Below are positions 62,155 through 64,000 of a stretch of DNA of 64,000 nucleotides, one piece after another (the stretch's first letter is position 1; each line of letters starts with the position of its first letter). Both the position numbers and the translations under genes were made by a program. The stretch covers positions 22,348,241 to 22,412,240 of the forward strand of contig NC_083565.1 of the NCBI RefSeq assembly GCF_019925205.1, written 5' to 3'. The notes beneath the pieces were generated by a model. The model was not told the origin of the DNA. It was given only the letters and a program-made list of their open reading frames with translations, and did not search any database. Source of the stretch: Metopolophium dirhodum (lineage: Eukaryota > Arthropoda > Insecta > Hemiptera > Aphididae).

Positions 62155-63933
62155 ACTCGAACTATCTATATGATATCTATTTACCGTCTATCTTTATATT
62201 TTATCTCTGTATTTGTGAATATAATGACTTTGTACATAGTATAGATTTTGTTTGATTGTTAATTTAATTAATTTTTTTTTTTTAATAAATACAATTTTTT
62301 TAAAAAAAATTCAAAAAAAAATATCAAGTTCTAGGATAATTTTTCTAGTCGATAAATACATTTTATTTCACACGGGACCATAAGATATAATGTTAATTTT
62401 CATTTTCATTTTTTGCCGTCGTCTCACCACCGACGTGTTTATGTTTTCAAACTGCCAATATACATTTTGATTGTAATACTAATATTATTATTATAAACGG
62501 ATCGTCGTGAATTCATATTTTTAGGTGAATTTTATCGTTAAATTTTATCATTCAACATATTATTATTGTGTTTTAAACTGAAAATTCTCGCAAGTTTTTT
62601 TTTTTGTTATGTTATGAAAATACAATTATAATTATAAATATTATTATTATTATTACTCTCTTTAAACGCTATTTTAACATAATATTATATACATATACTT
62701 ACATCAGAGTAACGCATTTAGAAGCGTTATTAAAAAAAAAATCTGTGATAAAACGACAAACCTGTGTATAATATATATCTTAATAATAATTTTGAAAAAA
62801 ATAAGTGGTGTATTCAATTCCGTCTGATTTGATATTTTCCTTGGGATTCCAATTTATCCCATCGAAAGATAAAAAAAAATTGAATTTTTTAATTATCCTA
62901 TACGTCATGTATACCTAACCTAGTAATATATATACACATAAATAATACGTCGCTAACTCTCTCTATCTCTATATATATGTGTCTATATCTATACATCTCT
63001 TTATTTATACGCTTGCTGATGTCCCTTCCGTGCTTGTCTAAAACAACACTTTGTCTTTGGCCATTAAAAAAATATTATATATAATAATATATAGGTACAT
63101 ATTATATGAAAAAAAAAATTCAATACAATACCTGTAAACACTAAAATATAATGTAAATTATTAATAATATTGTAATCAAAGTTGCCTTATTACTAACCGT
63201 AAGTTTCCGGTTGTAATTTCCTTTTTTTGTTACAAAATAAAAGTTGAAAAAAAAATTTAAAAAAAACTGTATAAAAAAATTAATTTTAAGTATTTAAAAA
63301 AATAGTGTTATCATTATACTAAAAAAAAAACTGTATAAAAAACGGAGGTGGAACGGGTATATTACTATTTTTTTTCCAATGTGATTCATATATTATTATT
63401 ACCTAATTGTTTTAGGGATTTCCTTTTAGAACAAACTATTTTTTTTTCTAGATATATTTAAAATGAGTTGTCGAATTTTTTTGTTAAATAATATTTGTTG
63501 TTGTTACTTTTTCGACAATCCGTTTTTCTATGCTGTAAAACAAGACGCGCGTAGATTTTATCTTGTAAAAAAAAAAAAATTACTAAAAAAAAATAAAAAT
63601 TTATGAATACCAAAAAAAATTTCATTTTTTTTTTCATACGTCGTTTTTCAATAATAATTATAATAATATTATATTATACTACTACATCATTCCATGTACG
63701 CGTTATTTGACTATACTTATATAGTTTATGTACATTTTATTTCTGTCATTTTTATTTACCCCACCCACAGAAATATACTTAGACGGTATAACATTTCAAA
63801 TTGTTTATTTAATTTTTTTTTGTATTTTTACAAAACTTATGTCGACTTCTAGACGAGTTAATTGTGACATACATTAATTATTTATGCATATGTACGAACT
63901 TATGTGCATCATATTATGTAATACCTTTATAAT

Positions 63934-63935
<2 letters not shown>

Positions 63936-63967
<32 letters not shown>
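63936..63967. repeat. (AT)n microsatellite
   Basis: About 32 bp of alternating TA near the window end. Confidence 0.9.
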
Positions 63968-63972
<5 letters not shown>

Positions 63973-64000
63973 TTATTATAATATGTATAATTATATTATT

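Larger units (their letters stand above)
59370..64000. other. 3' UTR or downstream flank, no gene seen
   Basis: AT-rich. AATAAA words at 61497-61502 and 62020-62025 are candidate distal polyadenylation signals. Dinucleotide tracts: AC 61251-61279, GT 61866-61882, TC 62131-62154, AT 63936-63967. No coding frame of substance on either strand. Confidence 0.5.

Overview
The window is animal genomic DNA, very AT-rich (long TAATAT/ATT tracts and TACCTA-type words), with long introns holding many small non-autonomous transposons. Base composition, repeat style and the protein sequence fit an insect, most likely an aphid or other hemipteran. I see no bacterial genes, CRISPR arrays, operons or viral genes.

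One gene explains essentially all coding signal. It is a plus-strand presynaptic voltage-gated calcium channel alpha-1 subunit of the Cav2 type, the orthologue of Drosophila cacophony (cac). I placed about 39 constitutive or alternative coding exons plus three mutually exclusive partners, from a proposed ATG at 9723 to TAA at 57831-57833. Intron phases chain correctly. With the few indels described below discounted, one isoform is about 2,046 residues: four six-segment repeats (I, exons 1-7; II, exons 12-15; III, exons 18-22; IV, exons 23-29), an EEEE selectivity filter (glutamates at 20541, 24858, 28576 and 41678), the beta-subunit binding helix in the I-II linker, an EF-hand/pre-IQ/IQ region, and a low-complexity tail with a RIM-BP-type proline motif and a terminal DDWC PDZ ligand.

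The main interest is in the gene's architecture. Intron 1 is a minor-spliceosome (U12) AT-AC intron. There are three pairs of equal-length, mutually exclusive exons: IS4 (98 nt), I-II linker/AID (116 nt) and IVS1-S2 loop plus IVS2 (111 nt). Microexons of 21, 30 and 10 nt and several candidate cassettes or alternative stops suggest a combinatorial isoform set. In domain IV (40.05-42.11 kb) single-base indels break the frame of exons 26, 28 and 29, and exon 30 carries a 21-nt tandem duplication. The other exons are clean, so this is a local assembly fault or a defective allele.

Layout: 1-3 kb AT-rich upstream DNA; 3.05-3.72 kb a CpG-rich island with CRE sites, a likely promoter/5' UTR; 4.46-4.74 kb a hAT-like MITE; 9.65-14.8 kb exons 1-5 (to IS5); 19.4-20.26 kb a hAT-like element just before exon 6; 20.3-30.0 kb exons 6-23, densely packed; 30.9-33.1 kb exons 24a/24b/25; 33.1-40.05 kb a 7-kb intron; 40.05-43.4 kb exons 26-32 (rest of domain IV, EF-hand and IQ); 44.9-57.8 kb C-terminal exons; 57.8-64 kb 3' UTR and flank with a tRNA-derived SINE at 59.1 kb.
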